DNA of 64,000 nucleotides from Pseudooceanicola marinus (GCF_002786295.1 NZ_PGTC01000013.1:7501-71500), one strand, 5' to 3'; shown: positions 43,028 through 52,119, counted from the first letter of the stretch. Program-made: numbers and translations. Notes: generated from the letters alone by a model not told the origin.

Positions 43028-43732
43028 TCAGCTGGGGTGAACAAAAGCCTTGGCCAGCGCGCGGAACCCCTCGCGCAACAGCGCATCCTCGGCGGTTTCG
43101 GTCACCGGCACGTAAAGGCCCTGAAGCGCGGCCAGATAGGCGCGCGACAGCGGCACCTGACCCACGAGCATGGCCTGCTGACCCAACCAGAGGCTCTTGG
43201 CGGCGGCCATCTCGGCGCCCAGGAGCAGGCCAAGCGCCTCTGCCGGGCTGGCCTCGGCCAGCTCGAAGGGCAGCGCATCAGCCCGCGCCAGGGCCTCGTC
43301 GAGGCCCTGCGGGCGTTCCTCGACACAGCCCAGGGCCTTGGCCAGCCGTGGCGTGGCGCTGGCGCGCAGGTGGATGGCCTCGCCGGCCGACAGGGTGACC
43401 CAGAGGGTTTCGCGCACGCCGGGCAGCACGGCCAGGCCGTCCCAATGGGGGTTGAGCGTCTGGAAGCCCAGCAGGCGCAGGCGTTGCCCGGCGGTCAGCG
43501 CGCCCAGGGGCGGCAGGTAGATCCCGTCGGGGGCCTTCTGCATCTGCTCGGGCATCAGCTTGCCCGGCAGGTCGTTGCCCGGCACGCCGGGGGCACCCAC
43601 CAGGATCCGCGCCTCGGGGGCGCAGGGGTGATCTTCGGTCACCCCGTCCGGGCCCCAGGCGCGGGGCGTGCCGATTTCCTGTCCGATCCAGCTCATGCCA
43701 CCGTGATAGGGCGCGCGAGACCGGATGGTCAA
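43028..43732 (-). CDS. Degenerate 2-dehydro-3-deoxygalactonokinase (DgoK)-like protein
   Basis: 234 aa against about 300 for DgoK. The start MSWIGQEIGTPRAWGPDG aligns with the family W-I-A-x-D-W-G-T-x-N-x-R-A-W start, but the ATP-site Asp-Trp is gone. A middle block seems deleted. LLGFQTLNPHWDGLAVLPGV corresponds to the segment before PGTHTKWV, here changed to PGVRETLWV. The C-terminal part, LGLLLGAEMAAAKSLWLGQQAMLVGQ, is close to the family. It is likely a pseudokinase or remnant still under selection, since the frame is open and GC use is normal. It lies between deoC and thiQ. Confidence 0.6.
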   Translation of the reverse strand: MTIRSRAPYHGGMSWIGQEIGTPRAWGPDGVTEDHPCAPEARILVGAPGVPGNDLPGKLMPEQMQKAPDGIYLPPLGALTAGQRLRLLGFQTLNPHWDGLAVLPGVRETLWVTLSAGEAIHLRASATPRLAKALGCVEERPQGLDEALARADALPFELAEASPAEALGLLLGAEMAAAKSLWLGQQAMLVGQVPLSRAYLAALQGLYVPVTETAEDALLREGFRALAKAFVHPS

Positions 43733-43753
43733 TCAATTGCCGCAGGCGCGGGC

Positions 43754-44467
43754 CTAGCCGTCGCCCAGGTAGCGCCGCAGCCCGGGCGGCGGATCGGCCA
43801 GCAGGGCGGCGGTCGGCGCAGGCGGCGCGGCGCGGCCCTCGTCCACCAGCACGATCTGATCCGCGATGCGTTCCGCGTCCTTCGGATCATGGCTGACCAT
43901 CAGCAGGGTGGCGCCGGTTTCCGCCTGCAACTCCGCCACCAGCGCCAGCATCTCGGCGCGCAGGGCCGGGCCGAGCGCGGCAAAGGGTTCATCCAGCAGC
44001 ATCAAGGGCCGCGCCTGCACCAGCACCCGGGCCAGTGCAGCACGACTTTGCTGGCCGCCCGACAGCTCCGCCGGGCGCCGCTGCGCCATGCCCTCCAGGC
44101 CGACCCGTTCCAGCGCGCGTTCGATCCGGGCGCGGCCTGCGGCATCGACCCGGCCCCGGGGCGAGATGCCGAGGGCGAGGTTGCGCATCAGGTTGAGGTG
44201 GGGAAAGAGATTGCCGTCCTGGAACAGCATCGCCACGGGCCGCGCGCCAGGGGCCAGCCGGTCAATGCGCGCGCCGTCCCACAGGATCTGCCCCGCCACC
44301 GGATCCAGGAACCCGGCAATGGCGCCCAGCAGGGTCGACTTGCCCGCCCCCGACGGCCCCAGCACCGCCACCCGGGCGCCGGCACCCAGGGCGAAATCGG
44401 CCGACAGGCGGAAATCGCCCTGCATCAGCTCCACCTGTTTCAGGTGCAGCCCATCTTGCTCAGGCAT
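43754..44467 (-). CDS. thiQ: Thiamine ABC transporter ATP-binding protein
   Basis: 237 aa ATPase. Walker A GPSGAGKSTLL near 37-47, the Q-loop in LFQDGNLFPHLN, the signature LSGGQQSRAALARVL (LSGGQ near 126), Walker B LMLLDEPFAALGP and the switch His in VSHDPKDAE are all intact. It overlaps the end of thiP by 8 nt. It energises import of thiamine and its phosphates through ThiP. Confidence 0.95.
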   Translation of the reverse strand: MPEQDGLHLKQVELMQGDFRLSADFALGAGARVAVLGPSGAGKSTLLGAIAGFLDPVAGQILWDGARIDRLAPGARPVAMLFQDGNLFPHLNLMRNLALGISPRGRVDAAGRARIERALERVGLEGMAQRRPAELSGGQQSRAALARVLVQARPLMLLDEPFAALGPALRAEMLALVAELQAETGATLLMVSHDPKDAERIADQIVLVDEGRAAPPAPTAALLADPPPGLRRYLGDG

Positions 44468-45998
44468 CGCGCCCTCCCATCCGGTCGAAGACCCAGAAAA
44501 TCCCGAAGGACAGCCCCAGCAGGACCAACGCCGCGCCCCAGGCGGCCTCGGTCCGATAGGCGCCCATCAGGCGATACATCAGCAGCGGCAGGGTTTCACG
44601 GTCCTCGGTGCCGAAGAGGGTGATGACACCCAGATCGCCCATCGACAGGGCGGCGGCGATCCCGGCGGCGAAGCCCAGCGGGCCACGAATGCGCGGCAGG
44701 ATCAGCCAGCGCAGGCGCGACAGGCCCCGCAGCCCCAGCTGATCGGCCAGCCGCCCATGATCGGCCTCGGCCCGGGCCCAGGCGGGCGCCAGGACCCGCA
44801 GGCAGAAGGGCAGCGCCATCAGCACGTTGACCAGCAGCGTGACGGGCAGCGCGGCGCGGGCGGGCGGCATCACCGGGTTCAGGATCAGGAAGATGCCGGT
44901 GCCCAGCACCAGCGAGGACAGCGCCAGCGGCATCAGCCCCACGCCCTCGGCCCAGCGGGCCATGGGGGCGGACAGGGCACCGGCCAGCGTCACGGTCAGC
45001 GCGGCACAGCCCAGCGACACCACCAGCGAGTTGCCAACGGCGGGCCATGTGCGCGCCGGAAGGTCGGCCAGCCCCGGCAGCCCCTTCAGCACCAGCGCGA
45101 CCAGGGGAAGCACGACGAAGAGCCCCGCCAGGACGAGCCACAGGGCATCGGCCCCGCGCCGCCAGCCGCCCGGCGCATCGCGCCGCTGGCTCGCGCGGTC
45201 CAGCCCGCTGCCCGAGCCGTCCATCCGTGTCAGCCACAGGGACAGAACGGCAGCCCCGGCCACCAGCCCCGCCTGCATCAGCGCCAGCACAGCGGCGCGG
45301 CCCAGGTCGGAATCGAACAGAAAGGCCTGGTAGATCGCCAGCTCCAGCGTCGTGGCCGCAGGCCCCCCGCCGAGGATCAGCGCGACCGAGAAACTGCCCA
45401 GGCAGATGGCAAAGATCGCCGCCAGCGCGCCGGGCACCGCCTGGCGCAGCATGGGCCCCTCCAGCAGGCGGAAGACCTGGCCGGGCGGCAGGCCCAGCGT
45501 CGCGGCCAGACGGAAGCGTTCCGCCGGGATCGCCTGCCAGCCCTGCAACAGGATGCGCACCGCCAGCGGCAGGTTGAAGAAGACATGGGCCAGCACCACC
45601 CCGTGCAGCCCGTAGATGCGCCAGGGCCCCAGCCCCAGGGTGCCGGCGGCGGCATTCAGCCAGCCGCGCGCGCCGAAAACGGCCAGCAGACCCATCACCG
45701 CCACCGCCACCGGCAGCAGGAAGGGCGCCCCGGTCAGGGTGATGAACAGCCGCCGCCCGGCAAAGCGCCGCCGCGCCAGCGCCCGCGCCACCGGCACCGC
45801 CAGCGCCACCGACAGCACCGCCGACAGGCTGGCCTGTTCCAGGGTGAACCACAGCGCCGACAGATCGGCGGGGCCGGGACGTACCCCGCCCCCGGCTGCG
45901 CGCAGGATCGCCGCCAGCGGCAGCGCCAGCATCGCCAGGACCAGCGCGGCCCCGGCGAGGCCCGCGCCGCGACTTAGCGCGCCAGCGCCGCGCGCCAT
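44460..45998 (-). CDS. thiP: Thiamine/TPP ABC transporter permease
   Basis: 512 aa, a fused permease with two halves of about 250 residues, each with about six membrane helices and an EAA-type loop (e.g. GLPPGQVFRLLEGPMLRQAVPG and QLGLRGLSRLRWLILPRIRGPLG, in part). This duplicated layout is typical of ThiP. The ATG at 45998 lies 25 nt inside the thiB 3' end, giving translational coupling. Between thiB and thiQ in one operon. Confidence 0.94.
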   Translation of the reverse strand: MARGAGALSRGAGLAGAALVLAMLALPLAAILRAAGGGVRPGPADLSALWFTLEQASLSAVLSVALAVPVARALARRRFAGRRLFITLTGAPFLLPVAVAVMGLLAVFGARGWLNAAAGTLGLGPWRIYGLHGVVLAHVFFNLPLAVRILLQGWQAIPAERFRLAATLGLPPGQVFRLLEGPMLRQAVPGALAAIFAICLGSFSVALILGGGPAATTLELAIYQAFLFDSDLGRAAVLALMQAGLVAGAAVLSLWLTRMDGSGSGLDRASQRRDAPGGWRRGADALWLVLAGLFVVLPLVALVLKGLPGLADLPARTWPAVGNSLVVSLGCAALTVTLAGALSAPMARWAEGVGLMPLALSSLVLGTGIFLILNPVMPPARAALPVTLLVNVLMALPFCLRVLAPAWARAEADHGRLADQLGLRGLSRLRWLILPRIRGPLGFAAGIAAALSMGDLGVITLFGTEDRETLPLLMYRLMGAYRTEAAWGAALVLLGLSFGIFWVFDRMGGRDA

Positions 45999-46951
45999 TC
46001 CGCCAGGGCCTCCTCGCGCAGGGCATCGGCCTCACCGGCCTCCAGCAACAGCGCCTTGTCGGGGGTCACGATCTGCTGGAACCCCTCGGCCAGACCGCCC
46101 TCGGGCAGCACGACGGGATACATCCAGTTGGTTTCCGGCAGCACGCCCTGCGCCTCGGCGCCCAGCAGGTACTGCAGGAACTGCTCTGCCAACTCGGGCT
46201 GATCGGAGGCCGCCAGACGGCCCGCGATCTCCACCTGCATGTAATGTCCCTCCTCGAAGGGCAGCGCGACCTTGCTGTCGTCGCCCTCGGCGATGATGTG
46301 GTAGGCGGGCGAGGTGGTGTAGCTGAGGACCAGATCCGCCTCGCCATCGAGGAACAGGCCATAGGCCTCGGACCAGCCGGGCGTGACAGTCAGGATGTTG
46401 TCCGCCAACCCTTCCCAGATCTCGCTCGCGCGGTCGCCGTAGGCGGCCTTCACCCACATCAAAAGGCCCAGCCCGGGGGTGGAGCTGCGCGGATCCTGTA
46501 TGACGATCGACAGGTCACTGGCGGCCAGCGCCTCGAAGCTGGTCGGATGCTCTGCCCCCGCCTCGCCGACGAAGGCGAAATAGCCCCAGTCGAAGGGCAC
46601 GAAATCGGGATCCTCCCAGGGGATCGGCAGGTCATATTCGGCGCTGGCCTCGGTGGGGGCGAACAGCCCCGTCGCCCGCGCGCGGGCCATCAGGGCGGTG
46701 TCCAGCCCGACGACCACGTCGGCCTCGGACCGCGCGCCCTCCAGCCGGACGCGCGACAGCAGCGCGGCGCCGTCGCCCACGCCGGTGAAGACGACATCGC
46801 AGCCGCATTGCGCCTCGAACCCTGCCTCGATCTGCGGGCCGGGGCCCCACTCGGAGGTGAAGCTTTCATAGGTGTAGACGTTCAGAACGGGGGTCTCGGC
46901 CACGGCTTGCGTGGCCAGCAGACAACCCGTGGCAAGTGCAAGATGCTTCAT
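45974..46951 (-). CDS. thiB: Thiamine ABC transporter substrate-binding protein
   Basis: 325 aa. A signal peptide (MKHLALATGCLLATQAVA) precedes ETPVLNVYTYESF, the conserved start of mature ThiB. DVVVGLDTALMARA, PFDWGYFAFV and DPRSSTPGLGLLMWV line the thiamine pocket in the family. AAGGAGG lies 7 nt before the ATG. It is the first gene of thiBPQ and is preceded by a TPP riboswitch, so thiamine import is repressed when TPP is plentiful. Confidence 0.96.
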   Translation of the reverse strand: MKHLALATGCLLATQAVAETPVLNVYTYESFTSEWGPGPQIEAGFEAQCGCDVVFTGVGDGAALLSRVRLEGARSEADVVVGLDTALMARARATGLFAPTEASAEYDLPIPWEDPDFVPFDWGYFAFVGEAGAEHPTSFEALAASDLSIVIQDPRSSTPGLGLLMWVKAAYGDRASEIWEGLADNILTVTPGWSEAYGLFLDGEADLVLSYTTSPAYHIIAEGDDSKVALPFEEGHYMQVEIAGRLAASDQPELAEQFLQYLLGAEAQGVLPETNWMYPVVLPEGGLAEGFQQIVTPDKALLLEAGEADALREEALAEWRAALAR

Positions 46952-47017
46952 TGCATCCTCCTTTCTGCTACGGGCGGAGAACGCTCCGAGACAGCCTGTG
47001 CATCACGCATTCCCGGC

Positions 47018-47118
47018 TGTCCGACCATCCCTCCGCCGGTATTAACCGGATCAGGTTCAACGGGTTCGCATCACGCATCTCAGTCCTGCGCACATCGGCC
47101 AGGACACCCCGAGGTAGC
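47018..47118 (-). ncRNA. TPP riboswitch (THI element) controlling thiBPQ
   Basis: Minus-strand landmarks in order: CTCGGGGTGTCC (47113-47102), GGACTGAGATGC with the conserved CUGAGA, ACCCGTTGAACCTGATC, CCGGTTAATACCGG stem and CGGAGGGATGGTCGG. These are the invariant parts of the thiamine pyrophosphate aptamer. The thiB start lies about 65 nt downstream, and thiB-thiP-thiQ is a standard target. I did not identify a terminator in that short space, so control of translation initiation near AAGGAGG is likely. Confidence 0.96.
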
Positions 47119-47238
47119 CGCGACACTAGTGGCACCGGCGCCCTGCTGCAAGCGGGCGCAGAGGGCGCCGGGCGGCGCGGAATTGCGCGGCGCCAGCGGA
47201 TCGGGTAACCGGGACGCAACCAGCCCCGGAGCAGCCCC

Positions 47239-48351
47239 ATGTCCCTGAACACTTTCGGCCACCTCTTCCGCGTCACCACCTGGGGCGAAAGCCACGGGCC
47301 CGGCCTGGGCGCCACCGTCGACGGCGTGCCCCCGGGCATCGACGTGGACCCGGAGCTGCTGCAGTTCTGGCTGGACCGCCGCAAGCCCGGCCAGTCGAAA
47401 TACACCACCCAGCGGCGCGAACCCGACCAGGTGGAGATCCTGTCGGGCACCTTCGAGGGCAAGACCACCGGCACGCCCGTCCAGCTGATGATCCGCAACA
47501 CCGACCAGCGGTCCAAGGACTATGGCGACATCGCCGAGAAGTTCCGCCCCGGCCACGCCGACATCACCTATTTCCAGAAATACGGGCGGCGCGACTATCG
47601 CGGTGGCGGGCGCAGCTCGGCGCGGGAAACCGCGGCCCGCGTGGCCGCCGGCGGTCTGGCCCGCGCGGCCCTGGGCGCGCTGGCCCCCACGGTGGAGATC
47701 AAGGGCTACATGACCCAGATCGGCCCCCATGGCATCGACCGCGCCAATTTCGACGCCGAGCAGATCGACGAGAACCCCTTCTGGTGCCCCGACGCCACGG
47801 CGGCGACGGAGTGGGCGGCGTACCTGGATGCGCTGCGCAAGTCGGGCAATTCCGTCGGCGCCATCGTCGAGGTGGTGGCGCGCGGCGTGCCCGCCGGCCT
47901 CGGCGCGCCGATCTACGGCAAGCTGGACACCGACCTGGCGGCCGCAATGATGTCGATCAACGCCGTGAAGGGCGTCGAGATCGGCGAAGGCATGGCCGCC
48001 GCCATGCTGACGGGCGAGGAAAACGCCGATGAGATCTTCCTCGGCAACGATGGCCAGCCGGTCTATTCCTCGAACCACGCCGGCGGCATCCTCGGCGGCA
48101 TCTCGACGGGTCAGGAGATCGTCGTGCGCTTCGCGGTGAAGCCCACCTCGTCGATCCTGAAGACCCGTCAGACGATCACCAAGACGGGGGAGGCGACGGA
48201 CATCATCACCAAGGGCCGCCACGACCCCTGTGTCGGCATCCGCGCCGTGCCCGTGGGCGAGGCGATGATGGCCTGCGTGATCCTCGATCACCTGCTGCTG
48301 CATCGCGGCCAGGTCGGCGAGGCTGGCGGTCGGATCGGCCCGCAGCTATAG
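47239..48351 (+). CDS. aroC: Chorismate synthase
   Basis: 370 aa. It makes chorismate from EPSP with reduced FMN, the end of the shikimate pathway. [20 protein letters not shown] holds the first signature with its catalytic His; [26 protein letters not shown] (in part) is the second, and [17 protein letters not shown] the third. Length is normal. Its promoter lies in the 120 nt between its start and the divergent TPP riboswitch. It is followed 40 nt later by the AEC carrier. Confidence 0.97.
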   Translation: MSLNTFGHLFRVTTWGESHGPGLGATVDGVPPGIDVDPELLQFWLDRRKPGQSKYTTQRREPDQVEILSGTFEGKTTGTPVQLMIRNTDQRSKDYGDIAEKFRPGHADITYFQKYGRRDYRGGGRSSARETAARVAAGGLARAALGALAPTVEIKGYMTQIGPHGIDRANFDAEQIDENPFWCPDATAATEWAAYLDALRKSGNSVGAIVEVVARGVPAGLGAPIYGKLDTDLAAAMMSINAVKGVEIGEGMAAAMLTGEENADEIFLGNDGQPVYSSNHAGGILGGISTGQEIVVRFAVKPTSSILKTRQTITKTGEATDIITKGRHDPCVGIRAVPVGEAMMACVILDHLLLHRGQVGEAGGRIGPQL

Positions 48352-48391
48352 GGGGACGAACCGGGGGGAACGAACAGGCACGAAAGACGAC

Positions 48392-49339
48392 ATGCTGGCG
48401 ATCCTCTCCATCACCTTCCCGATCTTTGCCCTCATCGGGCTGGGCTACCTGCTGACCTCACTGAAGGTCTTCGAGTCCCGCGACATGGCGGTGCTGGGCA
48501 AGTTCGTGATCCTCATCGCCCTGCCGGCGCTGCTGTTTCACGCCACCGCCACGCGCAGCTTCTCCTCGCTGGTCGATCCGACCTTCCTGCTGTTGCTGGT
48601 GCTGGCGGCTTTCACCACCCAGGCGCTGATGTGGACGGCCCTGCGTCTGCGCGGCGTTGGCCCGGGGCGGCGCGCCATCGGGGTGCTGGGGGCAGCCACA
48701 CCGAACTCGGCCTTCCTGGCCTTCCCGATCATGCAGATGGTCTATCCCGACCAGGCACCCTCGATCCTGGCGATGTGCCTGCTGGTGGAGAACTTCCTGC
48801 TGCAACCCCTCGGTCTGACCCTGATCGAGGCGCTGAACCCGCGCGCCGCCGGCACCTCGGCCCTGCGCCAGATCGGCCAGGTGGCCCAGTCGGTGCTGAA
48901 ACGCCCCTTCATCATCGCGATCATCCTGGGCACCGTCTTCTCGGTCTTCGCGCTGCCGCTGCCCACGGGTTTGGAACGCGCGCTGGATCTGCTGTCGCGG
49001 GCCGCCTCGCCGGTGGCTCTGTTCTTCATCGGGGGATCGCTGGTCGGGCTGCCGATGAAGGGCAACCTCGGCCTGGCCGGGGCCATCGCCGCCTGCAAGC
49101 TGCTGCTGCACCCGACGATCGCCTTCGCCTGGCTGTCGCTTTTCACCCTGCTGGCCCTGCCGGTGCCGCCGGGCAACCTGGCGCCCGCCCTGATCCTCTC
49201 CACGGCGATGCCGGTCTTCGGGATCTTCCCCATCCTGGCGCAGGGATCGGGGCACGAGGGGGCGGCGGCGCTGACCGTGACGATCTCCACCGCCGCGGCC
49301 TTCATCACCCTGACGACCCTGCTGGGCATCCTGGCCTGA
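48392..49339 (+). CDS. AEC family transporter
   Basis: 315 aa with about ten membrane helices in two halves. ITFPIFALIGLGYLLT, GVLGAATPNSAFLAFPIM (with the broken-helix NxAF/L-type segment) and LAPALILSTAMPVFGIFPIL match the auxin-efflux-carrier fold. Bacterial relatives move malonate, malate or other organic acids; the substrate here is unknown. It starts 40 nt after aroC on the same strand and may be cotranscribed by read-through. Confidence 0.9.
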   Translation: MLAILSITFPIFALIGLGYLLTSLKVFESRDMAVLGKFVILIALPALLFHATATRSFSSLVDPTFLLLLVLAAFTTQALMWTALRLRGVGPGRRAIGVLGAATPNSAFLAFPIMQMVYPDQAPSILAMCLLVENFLLQPLGLTLIEALNPRAAGTSALRQIGQVAQSVLKRPFIIAIILGTVFSVFALPLPTGLERALDLLSRAASPVALFFIGGSLVGLPMKGNLGLAGAIAACKLLLHPTIAFAWLSLFTLLALPVPPGNLAPALILSTAMPVFGIFPILAQGSGHEGAAALTVTISTAAAFITLTTLLGILA

Positions 49340-49437
49340 CCGGCCCCCGGGTCAGCGTTTTCCCTATGTTAAGACTTCCTGCCCAGCATCCCGGTCAGGG
49401 CGCCTTATCCGCGCGCCCGCTGACAGGGAGAGGACAG

Positions 49438-49755
49438 ATGCGCAACGCCCGACATCTCACGCAGGACCGGGGCCCTAGCCGCCGGTCGGCCCTGGACCTG
49501 GACCGGACGCAGGGCGCCCGGATGGCCGCCGCCGGTTTCTTCGACGACCTCGCCCCCGAAGGCGACCGCCCGCTGGGCATGGGGCTGGCCGGGGTCGCCC
49601 TGCTGGCCGGGATCATCGGGCTGAGTTCGGGCTGGTTCGGGGCGCCGCCGCCGGGGCGTGAGGCGCCAAGGCCCCGCCCCCAGGTCGATGCGATGGTCGC
49701 CGAGGCGCCCGCCGCCGGGCCCACCCGGCTGATCCGGCTCGGCCCACGGCCCTAG
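49438..49755 (+). CDS. Small single-pass membrane protein, hypothetical
   Basis: 105 aa. GGGAGAGG 4 nt before the ATG supports this start. It has an N-terminal Arg-rich part (MRNARHLTQDRGPSRRSALD), one membrane helix (MGLAGVALLAGIIGLSSGWF), and a Pro/Arg-rich tail. I do not recognise a family. Composition and codon third positions fit the neighbours, and the ribosome site makes a real gene more likely than chance, but the evidence is thin. Confidence 0.5.
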   Translation: MRNARHLTQDRGPSRRSALDLDRTQGARMAAAGFFDDLAPEGDRPLGMGLAGVALLAGIIGLSSGWFGAPPPGREAPRPRPQVDAMVAEAPAAGPTRLIRLGPRP

Positions 49756-49794
49756 GACAACGGCCCCCCGCGTCAGCCCATCGTCAGCCCAAGT

Positions 49795-50232
49795 TCAGCC
49801 GGTCGTGGCGGCGGCCAGGGCGGTGTCCATCAGCGCGCGGATCTTCTCCTCGCGCGTGTCGGCGACCAGCCGGCCCAGCTCGTCATCGCCCTTCAGCACC
49901 ACCAAGGTGGACCGCCGCGGGATACGCATCCGGGCGGACATCTGCGAGCGGCCGTAGGTGTCCCAGTCGACCTCGATGAAGGTGATATTGTCGAGGTAGG
50001 CGGGGTTCTCCGCCTTCAGCTTGTCCATCACCCGGGTCTGGGCGGCGCAGGTGGTGCACCAATCAGCCTTGAAGTCGAGGAAGATCGTCTCGCCCGCATT
50101 CAGGCGCTCGGTGATCACCCCTGGGACATAGTCGAGGGGCGCCGGCAGATCCTGCGCCCGCAGCGCGGCAGGGACCAGCGGCAGGGTCAGCAGGGCGGCG
50201 GCCCCGGTGGCGATGAATTGACGTCTCTTCAT
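49795..50232 (-). CDS. Exported thioredoxin-like protein
   Basis: 145 aa. The start KRRQFIATGAAALLTL has twin arginines like a Tat signal, with cleavage after LRA near 25. The thioredoxin fold is shown by ETIFLDFKADWCTTCAAQ with the redox pair CTTC, and the cis-Pro region MRIPRRSTLVVLKGD. It resembles the C-terminal domain of DsbD (DsbDgamma), and it directly follows ccdA (14 nt), so the two together probably make a split DsbD-like system that delivers electrons to periplasmic thiols. Confidence 0.92.
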   Translation of the reverse strand: MKRRQFIATGAAALLTLPLVPAALRAQDLPAPLDYVPGVITERLNAGETIFLDFKADWCTTCAAQTRVMDKLKAENPAYLDNITFIEVDWDTYGRSQMSARMRIPRRSTLVVLKGDDELGRLVADTREEKIRALMDTALAAATTG

Positions 50233-50246
50233 AAGGGTACCTTTCC

Positions 50247-50960
50247 TCAGAACGCGACCGACAGGTCCAGAAGCCAGGGCGGCAGGACGGACAGCGCCCA
50301 GGCCTCGGCCATGTGATGCAGCCGGAACAGGATCGCCGTTCCGACCAGGATGAACAAGATGCCCAGCAGGGGCCGCGCCACCTGCGCCAGCCTTTGCATC
50401 GCCCCGCGATGCCGGGCCAACAGGCCCCGCGCGCCGTAGCCCAGCCCAACGATCAGGGTGGAAACGCCCAGGGCGAAGAAGATCATGATGAGCGTGGCCC
50501 GACCCAGGCTTTCGCCCGAGGCGGCCAGGGAGATCGCGCCGCCCAGCGTCGGGCCGACGCAGGGCGACCAGACCGCGCCCAGCAGAAGCCCCCCCAGAAA
50601 CTGCCCGCGTGCGCCGCCGGCCTGCATCCGTCCGATACGGGCGTCGGCCCCGGCGGCCATGCCGCCCGTGGCACTGGCAAAGGCGTGGGAGAAACGCGGC
50701 ACCAGCAGCACCGCGCCGAAGAGGATCATCAGAACGGCACCCGCCTGGGCCACAACTTCCTCTGTCAGGCCCAGGGCATAGCCGAAGCCCGCCACGGTCA
50801 CGCCCAACACGACAAACGAAAGGCTCATCCCCGCCGCCAGGGCCAGCGGCCCGCGCGGGCTGGCCTGCAAGGCAGACCCCAACACGATGGGCAGCACCGG
50901 CAGGACGCAGGGATTGATCAGGGTCAGAAGCCCCGCAAGATAGGCGAACGGCAATTCCAT
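50247..50960 (-). CDS. ccdA: CcdA/DsbD-type membrane thiol transporter
   Basis: 237 aa with about six membrane helices. The two redox Cys are in LTLINPCVLPVLPIVLG (TM1) and GAVWSPCVGPTLGGAI (TM4), both with the flanking Pro typical of the family. It carries electrons from cytoplasmic thioredoxin across the membrane. It is first in a pair with the thioredoxin-like gene. Cytochrome c maturation or disulfide isomerisation could be the end use; no ccm genes are here. Confidence 0.93.
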   Translation of the reverse strand: MELPFAYLAGLLTLINPCVLPVLPIVLGSALQASPRGPLALAAGMSLSFVVLGVTVAGFGYALGLTEEVVAQAGAVLMILFGAVLLVPRFSHAFASATGGMAAGADARIGRMQAGGARGQFLGGLLLGAVWSPCVGPTLGGAISLAASGESLGRATLIMIFFALGVSTLIVGLGYGARGLLARHRGAMQRLAQVARPLLGILFILVGTAILFRLHHMAEAWALSVLPPWLLDLSVAF

Positions 50961-51043
50961 GGCGCACCATGGGCGCGACGCGGGCTCACTGTCACCCGAA
51001 CTCTGCGTGAGAAATGGCGCCAGTTTGTTTCAGCCGGGCGGGC

Positions 51044-51952
51044 TCAGCTCTTATCCGGGGCGTCCGCCACCGGAACGGAGGCCGGCGCGGGCGCCTGTTT
51101 CGACAGCTGCACCGCCAGAATCCCCGCCGCCACGATGGCCACGCCCAGCATGTCCAGCGGCCCGATCCGTTCGCCCAGCACCACGGCGGCCACCAGCACC
51201 CCGAAGAAGGGGTTGAGGAAATGGAAGGTCGCCGCCTTCACCGCGCCGATCCGCGCCACCAGCACGAACCACAGGAAGGTGGCCGCGATGCCCGGCACCA
51301 GCACGGTATAGCTGAAGGCCAGCACCAGAGAGAGGTCCCAGGTGATCCGCCAGTCTTCGAGGAAGGGAGAGACCACACCGAGGCAGGCCGAGCCTACCAG
51401 CATCTGCAATCCGACGACCATCATCACGTTGCCGCCCGAGGAGGCACCGCGCGCCGACAGGGTCGCCACGCTCAGCGCCGCGGTGCCCAGGATGCACAGC
51501 GCCACGCCGCCCAGGTCCGCCCCGCCGGAGATCCGCGTGCCCATGATCAGCGCCGCGCCGATCACCCCCAGCACCAGCCCGGCCACCGCCATGGGGCGCA
51601 GCCGTTCGCCCAGCACCAGCCAGCCGAACAGCCCCACCATCAGCGGCATGGTCGAGGCGATGATCGAGGCCAGCCCCGCCTCGATCCACTGCATCGCGAC
51701 GAAGAACAGACCGAGGTAAAGCGCGTTCTGGCAGACGCCGAAGATCACCGTCGCCCGCCACTGGCCCCGCGTCAGGCGCAGTTTCTGACCCATGGCCGCG
51801 GCGATGCCCATAGCAATCAGGCCGGAAATCAGGAAGCGCGCGGCCAGCGACATCATGGGCGGCGCATGTTCGACGATGATCCGGGCCGAGGTGAAGGCAC
51901 TGGACCACATCAGGACGAAGGCCACCCCCATCAGAATCGCGCGAAAATCCAC
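51044..51952 (-). CDS. EamA/DMT family transporter
   Basis: 302 aa from the GTG at 51952, chosen for GGGAGGG 6 nt upstream; an ATG 21 nt inside is the alternative. Ten membrane helices in two EamA repeats: FVLMWSSAFTSARIIVEHAPP and ATFLWFVLVARIGAVKAATF with LNPFFGVLVAAVVLGE, the typical end of the second repeat. It probably exports a small metabolite; the substrate is unknown. It is divergent from the marR-efflux operon across a 268-nt region. Confidence 0.93.
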   Translation of the reverse strand: MDFRAILMGVAFVLMWSSAFTSARIIVEHAPPMMSLAARFLISGLIAMGIAAAMGQKLRLTRGQWRATVIFGVCQNALYLGLFFVAMQWIEAGLASIIASTMPLMVGLFGWLVLGERLRPMAVAGLVLGVIGAALIMGTRISGGADLGGVALCILGTAALSVATLSARGASSGGNVMMVVGLQMLVGSACLGVVSPFLEDWRITWDLSLVLAFSYTVLVPGIAATFLWFVLVARIGAVKAATFHFLNPFFGVLVAAVVLGERIGPLDMLGVAIVAAGILAVQLSKQAPAPASVPVADAPDKS

Positions 51953-52103
51953 CTGTCCCTCCCCCGGGTCTGCCCGGCCGGACGTCCCGGCCTGCCCCGG
52001 GGATAGGGCCAACGCGTGGGCGCGGAAACCCCTGCCACGGCCTAGCTGCCATGCGTCAGGCGCGGAGCAGCCATGACAGAGACGCCGCACGTCATGGTTT
52101 TTT

Positions 52104-52119
52104 CAATTTATAACAATTG
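52104..52119. promoter_or_regulatory. AT-rich inverted repeat, possible operator
   Basis: CAATT (52104-52108) and AATTG (52115-52119) flank 6 nt, in an AT-rich stretch between the divergent DMT carrier and marR genes. MarR-family sites are often of this kind. It is 85 nt away from the tandem sites at 52187 and could be a second operator or a control point for the divergent gene. Confidence 0.4.

Noticed and set aside
43866-45977. Plus-strand open frame rich in Gln/Arg/Pro opposite thiQ and thiP
   Set aside because: Repeat-like composition comes from the reverse of Leu/Ala-rich membrane codons in thiP; no start or domain.
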